This document shows positions 35,950 to 45,029 of a stretch of 64,000 nucleotides of DNA, piece after piece (the first letter of the stretch is position 1; the number at the start of each line of letters is the position of its first letter). The stretch is taken from contig CBDANA010000006.1 in the NCBI GenBank assembly GCA_965197385.1, positions 248,001-312,000 on the forward strand. The letters run 5' to 3'. The DNA is from G963667915 sp965197385. GTDB lineage: Bacteria; Acidobacteriota; Vicinamibacteria; Vicinamibacterales; UBA823. The notes under the pieces were generated by a model. It saw only the letters and a list, made by a program, of their open reading frames with translations. It did no database searches and was not told the origin of the DNA. A program made the translations under genes and the position numbers.

Positions 35950-36553
35950 GTGAGACCAGCCGACGCCGACCTGGTGGCCCGTTGCAGACGGGGCGATGCG
36001 GGCGCCTTCGAGGAGCTGTATCGCCAGCACGCGGCGCGGCTGTACAACCTGGCCTATCGGATGCTCGGGAACGCCGCCGACGCCGAGGATCTGCTGCAGG
36101 AGATCTTCCTGCTGGCGCATCGCAAGCTCGGCAGCTTCAGGGGACAGTCGGCGCTCGGCACGTGGCTGTATCGGCTCGCCACGAACCAGTGCCTCGACCA
36201 CCTGCGAAGCAAGGCGGTCCGGACCGCGTAGGTGACGGCCTCGCTCGCCGAGGAGACGCCGCACGGCCGCCGGTTCGAACCGGCGGCGCCGCCCGGCCCA
36301 TCGATCGCGTCGCTCGACCTGAAGCGGGCCATCGCCCAGCTCCCGGAAGGTTGTCGGGCGGCATTCGTGCTCCACGACGTCGAAGGACTGGAGCACCAGG
36401 AGGTTGCCGACTTACTGGGCATCGCGGAAGGCACATCGAAGTCGCAGGTGCACAAGGCTCGACGGCGACTCCGCCAGGCCCTCCAACAGACCGCGCGCCC
36501 CCCCCATCCGCCCGGTCGAGCCGCGGATGCTCCGGCAAGGATCGTCGTCATGA
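35950..36553 (+). pseudogene. ECF RNA polymerase sigma factor with in-frame TAG
   Basis: GTG 35950 opens a sigma-70 region 2: ADLVARCRRGDAGAFEELYR, DAEDLLQEIFLLAHRKLGSF and STWLYRLA-like GTWLYRLATNQCLDHLR. TAG at 36229-36231 follows KAVRTA. The same frame then gives a full region 4: IAQLPEGCRAAFVLHDVEGL, EVADLLGIAEGTSKSQVHKA. After the C8 tract at 36498 the frame fuses to the anti-sigma gene; with one C fewer it would end at TGA 36551, overlapping ATG 36550 as ATGA. Native gene about 200 codons. Confidence 0.82.
36498..36505 (+). other. C8 homopolymer that decides the sigma/anti-sigma reading frame
   Basis: Eight Cs lie between region 4 of the sigma factor and the anti-sigma gene. As written the two are one open frame. 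With seven Cs the sigma frame ends TCG TCA TGA at 36553, giving the ATGA overlap usual for coupled sigma/anti-sigma genes. It could be a mutation, a phase-variable tract or a base-call error. Confidence 0.5.
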
Positions 36554-37284
36554 GTTGCGATCGGTTCGAAGGTGCGGTCGGCGACCCGGTCGACGGCACG
36601 ATCGACGACGCGGGACGGGCGGCGCTGGACGCCCACCTGGCGGAGTACGAAGCCTGCCGGTCGCTGGTCACCGATCTGCGCCAGATCCGGGAGCGGGCGG
36701 CACACCTGGACCGCCTGATGCCGCCGAACCGCGTGTGGACGGCCATCCAGGCAAGGCTGAGGGCGGATGACGCCGCGGCCGCGTTGGCGTGGTCGATCGT
36801 GTCGTGGCAGTGGCTCGCCGCCGCGGCCGTCCTGGTGCTCGTCGCCGGCTCGACCCTCTGGATGGTGCCGAGCCTGACGTCACTGGACCCGGCCAGCCCC
36901 GACGCGACGACGGCCGCCGCCGATGCGCCCGAGGCGAATATCGAATCGGTCGAGGCGGAGATGCGGCTTGCCGAGGAACATTACGAGAACGCCATCACCG
37001 GCCTGGAACAGATTGCCCAGATTGCCGCGATCGATGACCAGTTGCTGGACCCGGACATCACGGCGACGCTCAGGAAGAACCTGGGAGTTATTGACCAGGC
37101 GATCGCCGAGAGCCGCGCGGCCGTGCGGGACGAGCCAGCCAATCAAGTGGCCCGGGAGAGCCTGTTCGACGTGATGTGGCGCAAGGTCTCGCTGCTGCAA
37201 GACACCATCGCCCTGGTCAACGAGATGCGCGAGGGAAACGAGAACGGCACGGCGCGGATCGTGGAGGGCATCAACCGGCACTGA
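36550..37284 (+). CDS. Anti-sigma factor-like protein with damaged zinc motif
   Basis: 244 residues from ATG 36550 (MSCDRFEGAVGDPVDGTID). The N-terminal anti-sigma domain shows AALDAHLAEYEACRSLV: the zinc motif HxxxCxxC has Tyr at the first Cys position, consistent with a TGC to TAC change. A membrane helix (WQWLAAAAVLVLVAGSTLWMV) lies near 88-108, followed by an exported region with IESVEAEMRLAEEHYENAI. The layout is that of a membrane-bound anti-sigma factor controlling the sigma gene upstream. Zinc binding is doubtful. Confidence 0.7.
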   Translation: MSCDRFEGAVGDPVDGTIDDAGRAALDAHLAEYEACRSLVTDLRQIRERAAHLDRLMPPNRVWTAIQARLRADDAAAALAWSIVSWQWLAAAAVLVLVAGSTLWMVPSLTSLDPASPDATTAAADAPEANIESVEAEMRLAEEHYENAITGLEQIAQIAAIDDQLLDPDITATLRKNLGVIDQAIAESRAAVRDEPANQVARESLFDVMWRKVSLLQDTIALVNEMREGNENGTARIVEGINRH

Positions 37285-37313
37285 CCGACACCTGACGAAT
37301 GACGGGAACCATC

Positions 37314-38176
37314 ATGACGACACCACAGACCCGACGGCAGCACCCCTGGATTGGATTCGTCATCGCCTTCTTGTTGGTCGGCGCGTGGACGGCCACGGTC
37401 CGGGCACAAGCCCGCGACCGCGATTCGGGGCAAGTCGAACGCTCCACGCAGACCCTGCGCCTCGATCCGGGCGGTCTGCTGGATCTGTCCAACGTGTCGG
37501 GAGACATCACGATCAGGGGCGGCAGCGGCCACGAGGTCATCCTCGAGATCACCAAGCGCGCCAGCCGGCGGAACAACCAGACCTCACTCAGCGCCGTCGA
37601 GGTCGACATCGACGCCCGCGCCAGCCGCATCTAGGTGCGCACACGGTATCCCCGGAACAACCGCCGCACCCGCATTTCGGTCAGCTATGACGTGACCGTG
37701 CCGCGCGACGCTCGCGTCGCGCTTCGATCGGTCTCCGGTGCCCTCATCCTCTCCGACGTCGACGGCGAGGTATGCGTCGAGACGGTGAGCGGCAACCTGG
37801 AGGCGCGCGATGTCTCGGGGCAGCGGCTAGCGCTCAGCACCGTGAGCGGCGACGTCGAGCTGCGCGGCATGGCGTTCAGCCGGACCGACATCGACACGGT
37901 GAGCGGCGACATCGAGTACGCAGGCGACCTGGCGGTCGACGGACGGTATTCGTTCAACGCCCACTCCGGCAACGTGCGGCTGATTCTCTCCGAGGAGGTC
38001 GGCTTCGAGCTGGAGGCCAGCGGCAGCGTGCGCTCCGACCTGCCGGTCGTGCTGGACGGCTTCGACTCCGGCAGCACCGGCCGGCGCCGGAACAGCAACG
38101 TCGTCGGGACCTACGGCGACGGCAGCGCGCTCCTGGAAACTCGACATTCAGCGGCGACATTGTGATCACCCGCTAG
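37314..38176 (+). pseudogene. DUF4097-like secreted beta-helix protein with in-frame TAG and a frameshift
   Basis: From ATG 37314 there is a signal peptide (WIGFVIAFLLVGAWTATVRA), then GGLLDLSNVSGDITIRGGSG. TAG at 37632-37634 follows DARASRI; the same frame continues VRTRYPRNNRRTRISVSYDV with repeated VSG-D motifs (LRSVSGALILSDVDG, LSTVSGDVELRG, IDTVSGDIEYAG). Near 38139 the frame shifts: the natural end STFSGDIVITR reads in another frame to TAG 38176. GAG to TAG would explain the stop. Intact relatives are cell-envelope proteins often controlled by the adjacent ECF pair. Confidence 0.78.
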
Positions 38177-38213
38177 TCTAGCAGCCCGCCGAGCGCTCAA
38201 CGAGGTTCTCCTT

Positions 38214-38219
38214 TATAAT
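38214..38219 (+). promoter_or_regulatory. TATAAT -10 box upstream of the secreted protein
   Basis: A perfect TATAAT lies 44 bp before ATG 38264. No good -35 is seen at the usual distance. Confidence 0.4.
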
Positions 38220-38263
38220 GGCTCCGGTGTGCATGCGCGGCCACCTTTCAGCAGGAGATCGAC

Positions 38264-38719
38264 ATGCCACAGTGGATCATCGTGGGCGCGTTGGCGGGAC
38301 TCCTGGCCGTCGGAGCGGTAGCTGGCGTTGCGGCCAATGAACCGACCGATAGACTCGAGCAGACCGCCGGCGCCTCAACGGCGCTCGGCTCGGTGGCGAT
38401 TCCCCGGAGCGTGCTAGCCGACGGTGAGCGGCTCTCGGCGGGCACGTATCAGCTCCGGCTCACCGACGAGTCGGCCGAGCCGGACGCGGCAGGACAGTCG
38501 CCGTCGCTGAACCGGTGGGTGGAGTTCGTGCAGGGCGACGAGGTTCGCGGCCGGGAAATGGTGATCATCGTCCCGTCGGATGAGATCGGCGACGTGGCCG
38601 GCGCCGGGACGCCGTCCCCCGGCACCTCGATCATGCAGATGCTCAAGGACAACGAGTACGTGCGCATCTGGATCAACCAGGGCGGCACGCACTATCTCAT
38701 CCACCTGCCGCCCGCCTGA
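38264..38719 (+). CDS. Small secreted protein, unknown function
   Basis: 151 residues from ATG 38264 with AGGAG six bases upstream. Signal peptide IIVGALAGLLAVGAVAGVAA. The mature part (LSAGTYQLRLTDESAEP, RWVEFVQGDEVRGREMVIIV, EYVRIWINQGGTHYLIHLP) is a small beta protein resembling a group of acidobacterial exported hypotheticals. It is preceded by its own promoter and not part of the decayed operon. Confidence 0.7.
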   Translation: MPQWIIVGALAGLLAVGAVAGVAANEPTDRLEQTAGASTALGSVAIPRSVLADGERLSAGTYQLRLTDESAEPDAAGQSPSLNRWVEFVQGDEVRGREMVIIVPSDEIGDVAGAGTPSPGTSIMQMLKDNEYVRIWINQGGTHYLIHLPPA

Positions 38720-38722
38720 CGG

Positions 38723-38828
38723 CAGGCTCTGGGCTTTCGGCTCTCGGCCGCCCGCTTGACGGCAGACTCTGGACTCTTCTCGCACGATCACCGGCTTGGA
38801 ATGCCCGGTACCGAGAGCCCAGAGCCTG
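38723..38828. repeat. Heptamer-type inverted repeat at a convergent junction
   Basis: CAGGCTCTGGGCTTTCGG (38723-38740) pairs with CCGAGAGCCCAGAGCCTG (38811-38828) at 17 of 18 positions. The left arm contains heptamers CTCTGGG, CTTTCGG, CTCTCGG. It fills the spacer between the secreted protein and the RNase gene and could terminate both. Confidence 0.75.
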
Positions 38829-38829
38829 C

Positions 38830-40419
38830 TCACTGCGCCATCACGTCGAACTGCTCGTGATGGAGTTGGGCGTCAGGCTTCAGGGTCAGCTCGCGCCCCA
38901 GCACGGCGCGCAGGTCGCGGAGCACTCCCTGCTCTTCCTCGCGTAGGGCGCGCGCGATCTCGGGATTCACGCGCAGCACCACGCCGTGTCCGTTGAGATC
39001 CCCCAGAATCTTTTGCATCTCGGCCAAAATCTCGTAGCAGATCGTCGACGTGGACTTGATCGTTCCGCTCCCTGAGCAGTACGGACACGACTCGGTCAAC
39101 TGGCGCTCGAGCGTCTGTTTGACACGCTTCCGCGTCACGATGATGAGCCCGACGTCGGACACCTGCACCGCCTTCGACGGTGAGCGGTCCCGGCGCAGCT
39201 CCTGTTCCATCGCCTGGAACACCTTCTGGCGGTTCTTGCGCTCCTCCATGTCGATGAAGTCGAGCACGATGATGCCGCCGAGGTCGCGCAGCCGGAACTG
39301 CCGGACGATTTCCTTGACCGCTTCCAGGTTGGTCTTGACGATCGTGTCCTCGAGCCGCCCGGTGCGCTTGCCAACGTAGCGACCGGTGTTGACGTCGATG
39401 GCGACCAGCGCCTCGGTGTGGTTGATGACGATGTAGCCCCCAGACTTCAGCCACACTTTCGGGCGCAGCGCCTTGTCGATCTCGTCCTGGACGCCGTACT
39501 CATCGAAAATGGGGAACGCCTTCGCATACCGACGCACCCGCGACACCAGGTCCGGCATGATCCGCTCCACCAGCTTTACGACGCGGCCGTACTCCTCGGC
39601 GTTGTCGATCCGGATGGCGGTGTAATCCGACGTCAGGAAGTCGCGCAGCAGCTTCGCGACGAGACTCTCCTCCTGGTAGAGCACGGCGGGCGCCCGGTGC
39701 GAATCGCTGCGCTGGTGAATGCTCGTCCAGACCTGGTGGAAGTAGGACAGGTCGCCGATGATGTCCTCTTCGGAGCGGCCGCCAGCCGCCGTACGAATGA
39801 TCACGCCGCTGGTGAAATTGTGCTGTTTCTTGAACTCCCGAACGATGCGGCGCAGCCGCGAGCGCTCCTCACGCGAGTCGATCTTTCGGGAAATGCCGAT
39901 GTGGTCCACCGTCGGCATGAACACCAGGAACCGGCCCGGCATGGTGACGTGCGATGTGATGCGCGCGCCCTTGGTACCGAGCGGTTCCTTGACCACCTGC
40001 ACCAGGACGTCCTGGCCCTGCTCCAGTAGATCCTCGATTTTGGCTTGAGACGCGGCGCGGTCGCGGCTTCGGCCGCGCTCTGGCGTGGCCGTTGCGTCGG
40101 CGAGGTGGCCGTTGACGTCGCCGTTCGCCTTCTCCCCCTCATCGTCGTCATCGCCCGTATCGAGCTTGTCGAACTCTTCCAGCGTGTCGTGGACCTCCGA
40201 CACGTAGAGGAACGCGTCGCGCTCCAGGCTGATGTCGACGAACGCCGATTGCATGCCGGGCAGCACCTTCGACACCCGGCCCTTGTAGATGTTCCCGACG
40301 GTCCCTCGCTGCCGATCGCGTTCGATAAAGATCTCGGTCACGAGGTCGTCCTCGAGAATGGCCACCGCGGTCTCGTAGCCGTTCGAGGAGATGATCATCT
40401 CCTTGTTCATGTTGCTCAT
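38830..40419 (-). CDS. rng: Ribonuclease G/E
   Basis: 529 residues from ATG 40419 (AGGGAG nine bases upstream), rather than an in-frame extension of 30 residues. S1 domain in GNIYKGRVSKVLPGMQSAFVDI; an acidic insert (DTGDDDDEGEK) within it; catalytic Asp-bearing IIVLDFIDMEERKNRQKV; and zinc-link CPYCSGSGT near the C-terminus. It is short compared with RNase E and lacks its degradosome tail. It follows rodA in the shape cluster, an order typical of many Gram-negatives. Confidence 0.92.
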   Translation of the reverse strand: MSNMNKEMIISSNGYETAVAILEDDLVTEIFIERDRQRGTVGNIYKGRVSKVLPGMQSAFVDISLERDAFLYVSEVHDTLEEFDKLDTGDDDDEGEKANGDVNGHLADATATPERGRSRDRAASQAKIEDLLEQGQDVLVQVVKEPLGTKGARITSHVTMPGRFLVFMPTVDHIGISRKIDSREERSRLRRIVREFKKQHNFTSGVIIRTAAGGRSEEDIIGDLSYFHQVWTSIHQRSDSHRAPAVLYQEESLVAKLLRDFLTSDYTAIRIDNAEEYGRVVKLVERIMPDLVSRVRRYAKAFPIFDEYGVQDEIDKALRPKVWLKSGGYIVINHTEALVAIDVNTGRYVGKRTGRLEDTIVKTNLEAVKEIVRQFRLRDLGGIIVLDFIDMEERKNRQKVFQAMEQELRRDRSPSKAVQVSDVGLIIVTRKRVKQTLERQLTESCPYCSGSGTIKSTSTICYEILAEMQKILGDLNGHGVVLRVNPEIARALREEEQGVLRDLRAVLGRELTLKPDAQLHHEQFDVMAQ

Positions 40420-40614
40420 GCGCCAAACTCCCTGGCGGGCCGAACGGGAGCGCGCCTGCGCGCGCGAGCTCGCGCCAGGCTGGGCCGGCGGCTGCCGCCC
40501 CGTTGCCACGCGCGTTATCTGTCAGCTGCCAGATGCTCACTCTGCTCCCTCGTGCCCTGCGCCGGCGTGGGCGACCCGTTCGGGGACCCTCCACGGATCC
40601 GGCGGAAACGGTCT

Positions 40615-41715
40615 TCAGTTGGTGAACCTGCGCATCCGGACGTTCACGACGAGACCAAACCCGGCCAGCGTGGCGACCAGCGACGACCCGCCATAGCTCA
40701 TCAGCGGCAGCGTCAACCCCTTCACGGGCGCCAATCCGGCAGACATGGTCACGTTGTAGACGACCTGAACCGCGAAGCTCGTCATTACCCCGACGACAAG
40801 GTAGGCTCCGAGGCGATCCTTCGCGAGCCGCGCGGCGTCCAGGCCGCGCACGATCACGAATAGATACAGCCCCAACGCCACGATGACGCCGAGAAACCCT
40901 TGCTCCTCCGCGAGTACCGAAAAAATGAAATCGTTGTGCGCCACGGGCAGGAAGTTAAACTGCCCCTGGGTGCCCTGCAAGAATCCTTTCCCTGTCAGGC
41001 CGCCTGACCCGACGGTGATCCGCGCTTGAATCTGTTGATAGCCGGCGCCGCGCGCGTCGCGGCCCGGGTCGAGAAACGTCGACAATCGCGAGCGCTGGTA
41101 GTCCTCCAACGCGTAGGTCCAGGCGACCGGCGCCGACAGCAGCGCCACGGTGGCCAGCACGGCGAGCCATCGCATGCGGAGGCCCGCCATGTACGTCACG
41201 CCGAGCGCCACCGACAGCAGCCCCATGGCGGTGCCCAGATCCGGTTCCTTGGCAATCAACACGAACGGGATGGCGGTGCACAGCCCCACTATGACCAGGT
41301 CGCCGCGTTCGACCGTCCCACGGCGGTTCTCGGCGAAGTAGGTCGCCAGTAGCAGCGCGAGCCCCAGCTTAGCGAATTCCGACGGCTGCAAGTTCGCTGG
41401 CCCCAGCGACAGCCAGCGCCGCGCCCCACCTGTCACCTCGCCGAACAGGAGCACACCGATGAGCACGACCAGCATGCCGCCGTAGATGAGCACCGCGTGA
41501 TCCGCCAGGACGCGATAGTCGATCGCCAGACAGATCGCGAACGCCAGCGCCCCGAAGAGGAGCGCATAGAGCTGGGTCGGCAGCTGCCGCCCCACCGTTC
41601 CCGCCGTGGGATCGTAGGTCGTGCTGTAGATCATGCCGGCGCCGATCGCGCACACGACGACGATGGCGGCCATCAACAGCCAGTCGATGTGGTAAGACAG
41701 TCGGCGCTCGAACAT
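40615..41715 (-). CDS. rodA: Peptidoglycan glycosyltransferase RodA
   Basis: 366 residues, SEDS family with ten predicted membrane helices. GGARRWLSLGPANLQPSEFAK is split by family motifs; VAHNDFIFSVLAEEQGFLG contains the conserved ND..FS region and GLTLPLMSYGGSSL the C-terminal signature. It polymerises lipid II in the elongasome with PBP2, whose gene ends at the same base where this starts. Confidence 0.95.
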   Translation of the reverse strand: MFERRLSYHIDWLLMAAIVVVCAIGAGMIYSTTYDPTAGTVGRQLPTQLYALLFGALAFAICLAIDYRVLADHAVLIYGGMLVVLIGVLLFGEVTGGARRWLSLGPANLQPSEFAKLGLALLLATYFAENRRGTVERGDLVIVGLCTAIPFVLIAKEPDLGTAMGLLSVALGVTYMAGLRMRWLAVLATVALLSAPVAWTYALEDYQRSRLSTFLDPGRDARGAGYQQIQARITVGSGGLTGKGFLQGTQGQFNFLPVAHNDFIFSVLAEEQGFLGVIVALGLYLFVIVRGLDAARLAKDRLGAYLVVGVMTSFAVQVVYNVTMSAGLAPVKGLTLPLMSYGGSSLVATLAGFGLVVNVRMRRFTN

Positions 41716-43628
41716 CAGTCGTCGTCACCCGGCGCGGGCGTGGCCGTCTCGGCGGTCGCGGCGTCAGTCTCGGTCACCGGCACCGGCGGCGGCACCGGCC
41801 GCGGGAAGCGCGGCAGCGGCCGCCCCGCCTGTTTCGTCAGATAGGTCTGCATCACGTGCCGCGCGATCGGCGCCACCAGATAGCCGTGCTCGGAGTGCTC
41901 CGCCAGCACGGCTCCCGCAATCTCCGGCGTGCCCTCGCTGGGCGCGAAGAAGACGAACCACCCGTGATCGCGCAGATCCAGCTCCGAATTCTTGCCGGCC
42001 ACCACGCGGCCCTGTCGCGAGATCAGCTGGGTCGTCCCGGTCTTGCCCGCTACGTCGAACCCATTGATCCGCGCCAGGCCGCCGGTGCCCCGGGCGTTCA
42101 CAACCCGCCAGAGCCCCCGGTGCAGGGTCTCGATTGTCTCCGGCTGGAGATCGACGACTGCCCCAGGCGGCGTTCGCACGGCGTCCCAGCCCTGCCCGTT
42201 ATCGATCGCCTTGAGCACGTGCGGAATCGGCCGCACCCCGCCGTTGGCCACCGTCGCCATCATTACCGCCTGCGAGAGCGGCGTCACCGACAGCGCGCCC
42301 TGGCCGATCGCCACGGAGATCGTCTCGCCCGGGTACCACGGCTCGCCGGCGGTCGCCAACTTCCAGCGCGTCGAGGGAATGATGCCGGCCAGCTCGTGCG
42401 GCAGGTCGATGCCGGTCCGGCTACCCAGGCCCAGGCGGCGCGCCCAGGTGCTCAGCACGTCGATGTCGATCATGCTGCCCAGCGTATAGAAATAGACGTT
42501 GCACGAGCGCTCGATCGCCGTCTGCATGTCGAGGCGGCCGTGACCGCCCCGCAGGTGGCAGTGGAACGGGCGACCGTAGAACGACTTCACCCCGTTGCAC
42601 TGCACAGTGAAGTCCGAATCGACGATCCCCTCCTCGAGGGCGGCGATCGCCACGACGATTTTGAAGATCGAGCCGGGCGCGTAGCGGCCCTGGACCGCAC
42701 GGTTGTGCAGCGGCTGCCGCGCGTCGCCGTTCAGCCGCCGCCAGGTCACCGGATCGATCCCCATCGCAAAATCATTCGGGTCGTAGGCCGGCACGCTGGC
42801 CATCGCCAGCACTTCCCCGGTGTTCGGCTCCAGAATGACCGCCGCGCCGTTGAATCCGGTCGCTTCAAACGCCTCCTCCGTCGCGGCTTGCAGGTCGTAG
42901 TCGATCGTCAGCTGCAGGCGGTGCCCCTCGTTCGGGTCGATCTCCTCGATCGTGTCCAGCTCGCGACCGACGCTGTTCACCACGACCCGGCGCGTGCCGT
43001 CCGCGCCCATGAGCAGCCGGTTGTAGGCCAACTCGACGCCGGTCTGCCCCACGATGGCGCCGCTCTGCACGCCGCTAAACTCCGCCTCGCCGATCTGCGC
43101 CGAGGTGATCTCGCCGACGTAGCCGAACAGGTGCGCCGCCAGCGTGCCGGTACGGTAGTAGCGGGTCGGCACTTCTTCGATGACGATCCCCGGCAACTCG
43201 ACGCGCCGCGCCGCCACCGCCGCCACCTGCGCTACCGAGGCTTCGCGAATCACGACGATCGGCCGGTACTCCGGCTCGTCGCGGTGGGCGTCGATGACCT
43301 CCCAGAGCGCCGGCTCGTCGAGATCGGTGATCTGCGCCAGCAACGCGATCGACCGCTCCAGATCGCCGGTCTGCTCCCGCACCAGGGAGATATCGAACGC
43401 GTACCGGTTCTCGACCAGCACGTCGCCGTCGCGGTCGTAGAGCACGCCGCGCGGCGCCCGCAGCGCTAGCACGCGCTGGTGGTTGTTGTCCGCCAGTTCA
43501 CGAAACTTTCCGTGCTGCGCGACCTGCAGAAACCAGAATCCGATCACCAGCGCGACGAGCACGGCTACGACGCCGTCTTTCAGGACGGCCAAGCGCACGG
43601 TCATATCGCGACGATCGTCGCCAATCAT
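41715..43628 (-). CDS. mrdA: Penicillin-binding protein 2 (transpeptidase)
   Basis: 637 residues with one N-terminal membrane helix. Active-site Ser is S320 in APGSIFK, SxN is IERSCNVYF, and KTG is AGKTGTTQL near the C-terminus. The N-terminal dimerisation domain (APRGVLYDRDGDVLVENRYAF) is complete. ATG 43604 is an alternative start. Elongation-specific crosslinking enzyme, paired with RodA. Confidence 0.95.
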   Translation of the reverse strand: MIGDDRRDMTVRLAVLKDGVVAVLVALVIGFWFLQVAQHGKFRELADNNHQRVLALRAPRGVLYDRDGDVLVENRYAFDISLVREQTGDLERSIALLAQITDLDEPALWEVIDAHRDEPEYRPIVVIREASVAQVAAVAARRVELPGIVIEEVPTRYYRTGTLAAHLFGYVGEITSAQIGEAEFSGVQSGAIVGQTGVELAYNRLLMGADGTRRVVVNSVGRELDTIEEIDPNEGHRLQLTIDYDLQAATEEAFEATGFNGAAVILEPNTGEVLAMASVPAYDPNDFAMGIDPVTWRRLNGDARQPLHNRAVQGRYAPGSIFKIVVAIAALEEGIVDSDFTVQCNGVKSFYGRPFHCHLRGGHGRLDMQTAIERSCNVYFYTLGSMIDIDVLSTWARRLGLGSRTGIDLPHELAGIIPSTRWKLATAGEPWYPGETISVAIGQGALSVTPLSQAVMMATVANGGVRPIPHVLKAIDNGQGWDAVRTPPGAVVDLQPETIETLHRGLWRVVNARGTGGLARINGFDVAGKTGTTQLISRQGRVVAGKNSELDLRDHGWFVFFAPSEGTPEIAGAVLAEHSEHGYLVAPIARHVMQTYLTKQAGRPLPRFPRPVPPPVPVTETDAATAETATPAPGDDD

Positions 43629-43632
43629 CGAC

Positions 43633-44157
43633 TCACCATTCCAGACGTCGTTTCACGTGTCCGCTCCTGACCCTGAGCCACCGCCACCGCCACCGCGGCA
43701 CTGCCTTGTTCAGCTCGAACACGACGAGCCCGGCGACGCCGTTGCCTATCGCCTGCTCGAGCACTCCGCCCACCGAGGCGGTCGGGATCCGCGACTCGAG
43801 CATCGAGTACAGCCCGAGAAACGTCGCCGCGTGCAGCAGCGTCGCTGCGGCGAACAAGACGAACCGCGGCAGCGGGCGCGCGACGACGATCTGCGTGCCG
43901 AGCAGCGCCACCAGAAACCCCACGACCGTCTTCGAGAAACCGCCCACGCCGACGATCCCCCCCGACAGGGCGTCCTGGACGATGCCGCCGATCGCGCCGC
44001 TCAGCAGCGCCGTGACCGGCCCGGTCGTCATCGCCACGTAGACGACGGCGACGAGTACCAGATCGATCCGGCTTCCGCTGCCGACCAGGTACCGCGCCAG
44101 GGTGGTCTGGAGCGCCAGCGCGAAGGCGATGGCGACCGCGACCCTGGCCGCCCTCAC
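43633..44157 (-). CDS. mreD: Rod-shape protein MreD
   Basis: 174 residues with five to six hydrophobic segments (VAVAIAFALALQTTLARYL, LVLVAVVYVAMTTGPVTALL, TVVGFLVALLGTQIVVA). Weak family conservation, but position between mreC and mrdA makes the call. It overlaps mreC by 4 nt. The C-terminus is unusually Arg/Trp-rich. Confidence 0.88.
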   Translation of the reverse strand: MRAARVAVAIAFALALQTTLARYLVGSGSRIDLVLVAVVYVAMTTGPVTALLSGAIGGIVQDALSGGIVGVGGFSKTVVGFLVALLGTQIVVARPLPRFVLFAAATLLHAATFLGLYSMLESRIPTASVGGVLEQAIGNGVAGLVVFELNKAVPRWRWRWLRVRSGHVKRRLEW

Positions 44158-44996
44158 CGCGTCGCCCCGAGGGGCACATCGGGTGCGCGCCGCGCCGTGA
44201 CGACCAACACGTCCTCCAGCGCGTCGAAGTCCACCACCGGCCGGACACCGATGTCCTGGTAGAGCCCGCGGCCCGGCTGGACCGATTCGACAACGCCAAT
44301 CAGGAACCCCTTCGGATAGATCCCCTCGATCCCAGAGGTCACGATCCGGTCGCCGATCTCGACATCGGCCAGATTCGACACGTAGTCGAGCCGCAGCGGC
44401 GGATCGCCCGGGCTGCCGGTCACGACTCCCGCCGAGCGCGACCGTTCGATCATCGCGCCGACCGCGGCGTTGCGGTCGACGAGCAACTGCACCTTGGCCG
44501 CGTCCCAGCCCGGCTGCCCGACCACACGGCCCACGACGCCCGCGGTGGCCAGCACGGCCAGGTCCGCGTGCAGGCCGTCGGCGGTCCCGCGGTTGATCGT
44601 CAACGTGCGGAACCAGGGCGTCGCGTCGCCCGCGATCACCTCGGCACCGATCGTCGGCAGCGACACCGCCTGACGGAATGCAAGCAGGGACTGCAAGCTC
44701 TCACTGCGACGCCCCAGCGCGCGCTGCACCTGGAGCCGCACCTGCAAGTCGTCTACCTGCTGCTTGAGCCGTAGGTTCTCGTCGGCGACCCCGCGGAGTG
44801 ACACGTACTGCCCCCACATGTGGCGCACGCCGGTGACGAGCCCAGACGCCGCCCGCTGCACCTCGGAGAACACCCCGAAGGTGACCGACTCGACCAGGCG
44901 GGCGCCCGAATCAGAGTTCACCTGGGCCGAGATGAGGATGACCTGGGCCACCAGGACGGCGAGCAGGAGGTAATTGCGCCGACGGATGTCGATCAC
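44154..44996 (-). CDS. mreC: Rod-shape protein MreC
   Basis: 280 residues. One N-terminal membrane helix (YLLLAVLVAQVILISAQV), a coiled coil near 65-100 (ENLRLKQQVDDLQVRLQ) and the paired beta-barrels with GVVGRVVGQPGWDAAKVQLL and RSRSAGVVTGSPG. Periplasmic scaffold linking MreB to PBP2/RodA. Confidence 0.93.
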   Translation of the reverse strand: MIDIRRRNYLLLAVLVAQVILISAQVNSDSGARLVESVTFGVFSEVQRAASGLVTGVRHMWGQYVSLRGVADENLRLKQQVDDLQVRLQVQRALGRRSESLQSLLAFRQAVSLPTIGAEVIAGDATPWFRTLTINRGTADGLHADLAVLATAGVVGRVVGQPGWDAAKVQLLVDRNAAVGAMIERSRSAGVVTGSPGDPPLRLDYVSNLADVEIGDRIVTSGIEGIYPKGFLIGVVESVQPGRGLYQDIGVRPVVDFDALEDVLVVTARRAPDVPLGATR

Positions 44997-45029
44997 AGTG
45001 TCACACGGGAAGAGGCCGATCGACGCTGA

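Noticed and set aside
21050..37634. Stop-codon reassignment (TAA/TAG read as sense) to explain in-frame stops
   Set aside because: Both TAA and TAG occur as in-frame interruptions and both also end intact genes here (lipA TAA, trkH TAG, ppiD TAG, ileS TGA). No single recoding fits, and essential genes have no internal stops.
41856..43469. 537-codon plus-strand frame opposite the PBP2 gene
   Set aside because: Composition is typical of an antisense shadow (Arg/His/Ala-rich, no motifs) and PBP2 is unambiguous.
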